Shown here: positions 28,487-29,283 of the stretch, one piece after another | How the letters are laid out: each line of letters begins with the position of its first letter | Numbering within the stretch: the stretch's first letter is position 1 | Source: Candidatus Shapirobacteria bacterium | GTDB lineage: Bacteria; Patescibacteriota; Microgenomatia; UBA12405 | NCBI GenBank assembly: GCA_009885205.1 | Contig: VFLE01000222.1 | Coordinates: forward strand, 1 to 29,283 | Length of the DNA stretch: 29,283 bases | Direction of reading: 5' to 3' | Notes under the pieces: model-generated | Told to the model about the DNA's origin: nothing | The model's database searches: none | Seen by the model: the letters and a program-made list of their open reading frames with translations, nothing else | Position numbers and translations under genes: made by a program

Positions 28487-29283
28487 ATGAATAAAAGTAT
28501 TAAGTTCTCGCTGGGTTTGGCTCAAATTCCCTTAATGATTGTCCTTTTGTTGATGGCGATTGCCGTACCAGCAGCGACAAAATTGGTGCAAAATAGCGCA
28601 GATAATAGAAACATGGCTGCGTCAAATGTGTCTAAGGGAGGGGGAAAAACGACAAAATGTGGAATTAGTTATAGTTGGAATGCGAAAAAAGGAGAATGTG
28701 TAAAAGATCCTTTGAATTGTAAACCTGGGACACATGAAACTAATAAAGGATGTGTGAATGATGATCCTTTTGCTGGAGGAGGGGCTGGTGGTGGATTGGC
28801 TACTTCTACTCCGAAACCAACATCAGCTGTGGGTGTTGGAATATGTACGTGTACATTTGGTCGTTGGATTGGACTTTGTACTAATGTTGGTCAGGTTTGT
28901 TCAGTTGGTGGTGGATTGGCTACTTCTACCCCAAAACCAACTTTAAAACCAACGTCAAAACCTGATCCTTGTGCTGGACTTACTGGTTCTGCCAAAATTT
29001 ATTGTGATGAGGCAAATAACAGACCAACCGATAATCCTTTTGCCGGAGCAACAATTGGGGCTGGAAAGGCTACTTCTACACCGAATCCAGCAGATAGATG
29101 TAGTGGAACTAAAGCTAATCGAGGAACTGGATGTAGTTGTATTGTTGGAGTAGTAGATTGTGCATCTGGTAGATGTTCAGAAGGACAATGTATACCAAAA
29201 ATTCCAACACCAGCAGGCGGATGTGGAGGTGGAGTAGCTAATCGAGGAACTGGATGTAGTTGTATTGTTGGAGTAGTAGATTG
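28487..29283 (+). CDS. Secreted Cys-rich repeat protein, partial at right edge
   Basis: Open from ATG 28487 to the window edge (265 complete codons, no stop). The N-terminal helix (about 11-30) is followed by ATKLVQNSADNRNMAAS, then Cys-rich modules separated by Pro/Thr linkers: GGGLATSTPKPT occurs twice, GAGKATSTPNP once, and DDPFAGG/DNPFAGA recurs. A module ANRGTGCSCIVGVVD begins at 29120 and again at 29243, 41 codons apart. The Cys spacing suggests small disulfide-knotted domains on a flexible stalk, as in a surface adhesin or fibre. It is tethered by the uncleaved helix or released by processing; which cannot be told. Other frames over this stretch are shadows. Confidence 0.75.
   Translation, partial: MNKSIKFSLGLAQIPLMIVLLLMAIAVPAATKLVQNSADNRNMAASNVSKGGGKTTKCGISYSWNAKKGECVKDPLNCKPGTHETNKGCVNDDPFAGGGAGGGLATSTPKPTSAVGVGICTCTFGRWIGLCTNVGQVCSVGGGLATSTPKPTLKPTSKPDPCAGLTGSAKIYCDEANNRPTDNPFAGATIGAGKATSTPNPADRCSGTKANRGTGCSCIVGVVDCASGRCSEGQCIPKIPTPAGGCGGGVANRGTGCSCIVGVVD
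29114..29283 (+). repeat. 47-bp exact tandem-type repeat in the Cys-rich gene
   Basis: 29114-29160 and 29237-29283 are identical over 47 nt, start to start 123 nt (41 codons). The second copy is cut by the window edge, so the array may continue. Nucleotide identity suggests recent duplication or gene conversion. Confidence 0.85.

Noticed and set aside
28758..29153. Two short plus-strand frames (28758-28946 and 28971-29153) that could be small genes
   Set aside because: They lie in another frame of the long open Cys-rich gene starting at 28487, which has a promoter, a signal helix and repeats; their Leu/Gln-rich composition is a shadow of that repeat DNA.

Overview
The window looks like a chromosome segment of a Candidate Phyla Radiation (Patescibacteria) bacterium, probably Microgenomates-like. 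This is inferred, because no rRNA is present. The grounds are an AT-rich genome, a short EF-Ts, single-gene membrane and secreted proteins without sortases, a type IV pilus cluster, dispersed GC-rich palindromes that sit inside genes, and almost no Shine-Dalgarno sites. UGA, UAG and UAA all act as stops, so the code appears standard.

Layout. 1-3500: the edge of a possible transposase, a metallopeptidase-like protein, a Phd/RelE-type toxin-antitoxin pair, a winged-helix regulator, and two small minus-strand genes with a duplicated upstream module. 3550-6450: an Erm/KsgA-type rRNA methylase, a family 2 glycosyltransferase, an ATP-grasp ligase and a GIY-YIG nuclease. 6450-10400: a pilin-like protein, a polytopic membrane protein, a membrane-anchored solute-binding protein and a HAMP sensor without a kinase domain. 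10449-14038: an RRM protein, a Cache-HAMP-PAS histidine kinase and two receiver proteins, the second interrupted by an in-frame UAA. 14042-21506: type IV pilus genes pilB, pilC, four minor pilin-like genes, a PilM-like/LytR_C fusion and a major-type pilin. 21633-24815: rpsB, tsf, frr and an M50 site-2 protease. 24870-29283: secreted proteins (a GH39-like glycosidase, a dockerin-bearing protein and a Cys-rich repeat protein open at the right edge) with a DUF4143-type AAA ATPase between them.

How it may work together (inference): the solute-binding protein, the kinase-less sensor, the full kinase and the receivers are adjacent and run into the pilus operon. This suggests a nutrient- or surface-sensing pathway acting on pili. 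No permease gene lies beside the binding protein.

Two signals run across the whole window. First, many genes have a -10 hexamer placed so that +1 falls on, or within 1-2 nt of, the start codon, so most transcripts should be leaderless; the clearest Shine-Dalgarno is at rpsB. Second, at least four families of palindromic or inverted repeats are scattered through the window. Several lie inside reading frames (rpsB, the M50 protease twice, the winged-helix regulator, a pilin-like adhesin), where they add short in-frame peptides much as Rickettsia palindromic elements do. No stretch over 300 bases lacks a gene, and I saw no tRNA, rRNA or CRISPR array.
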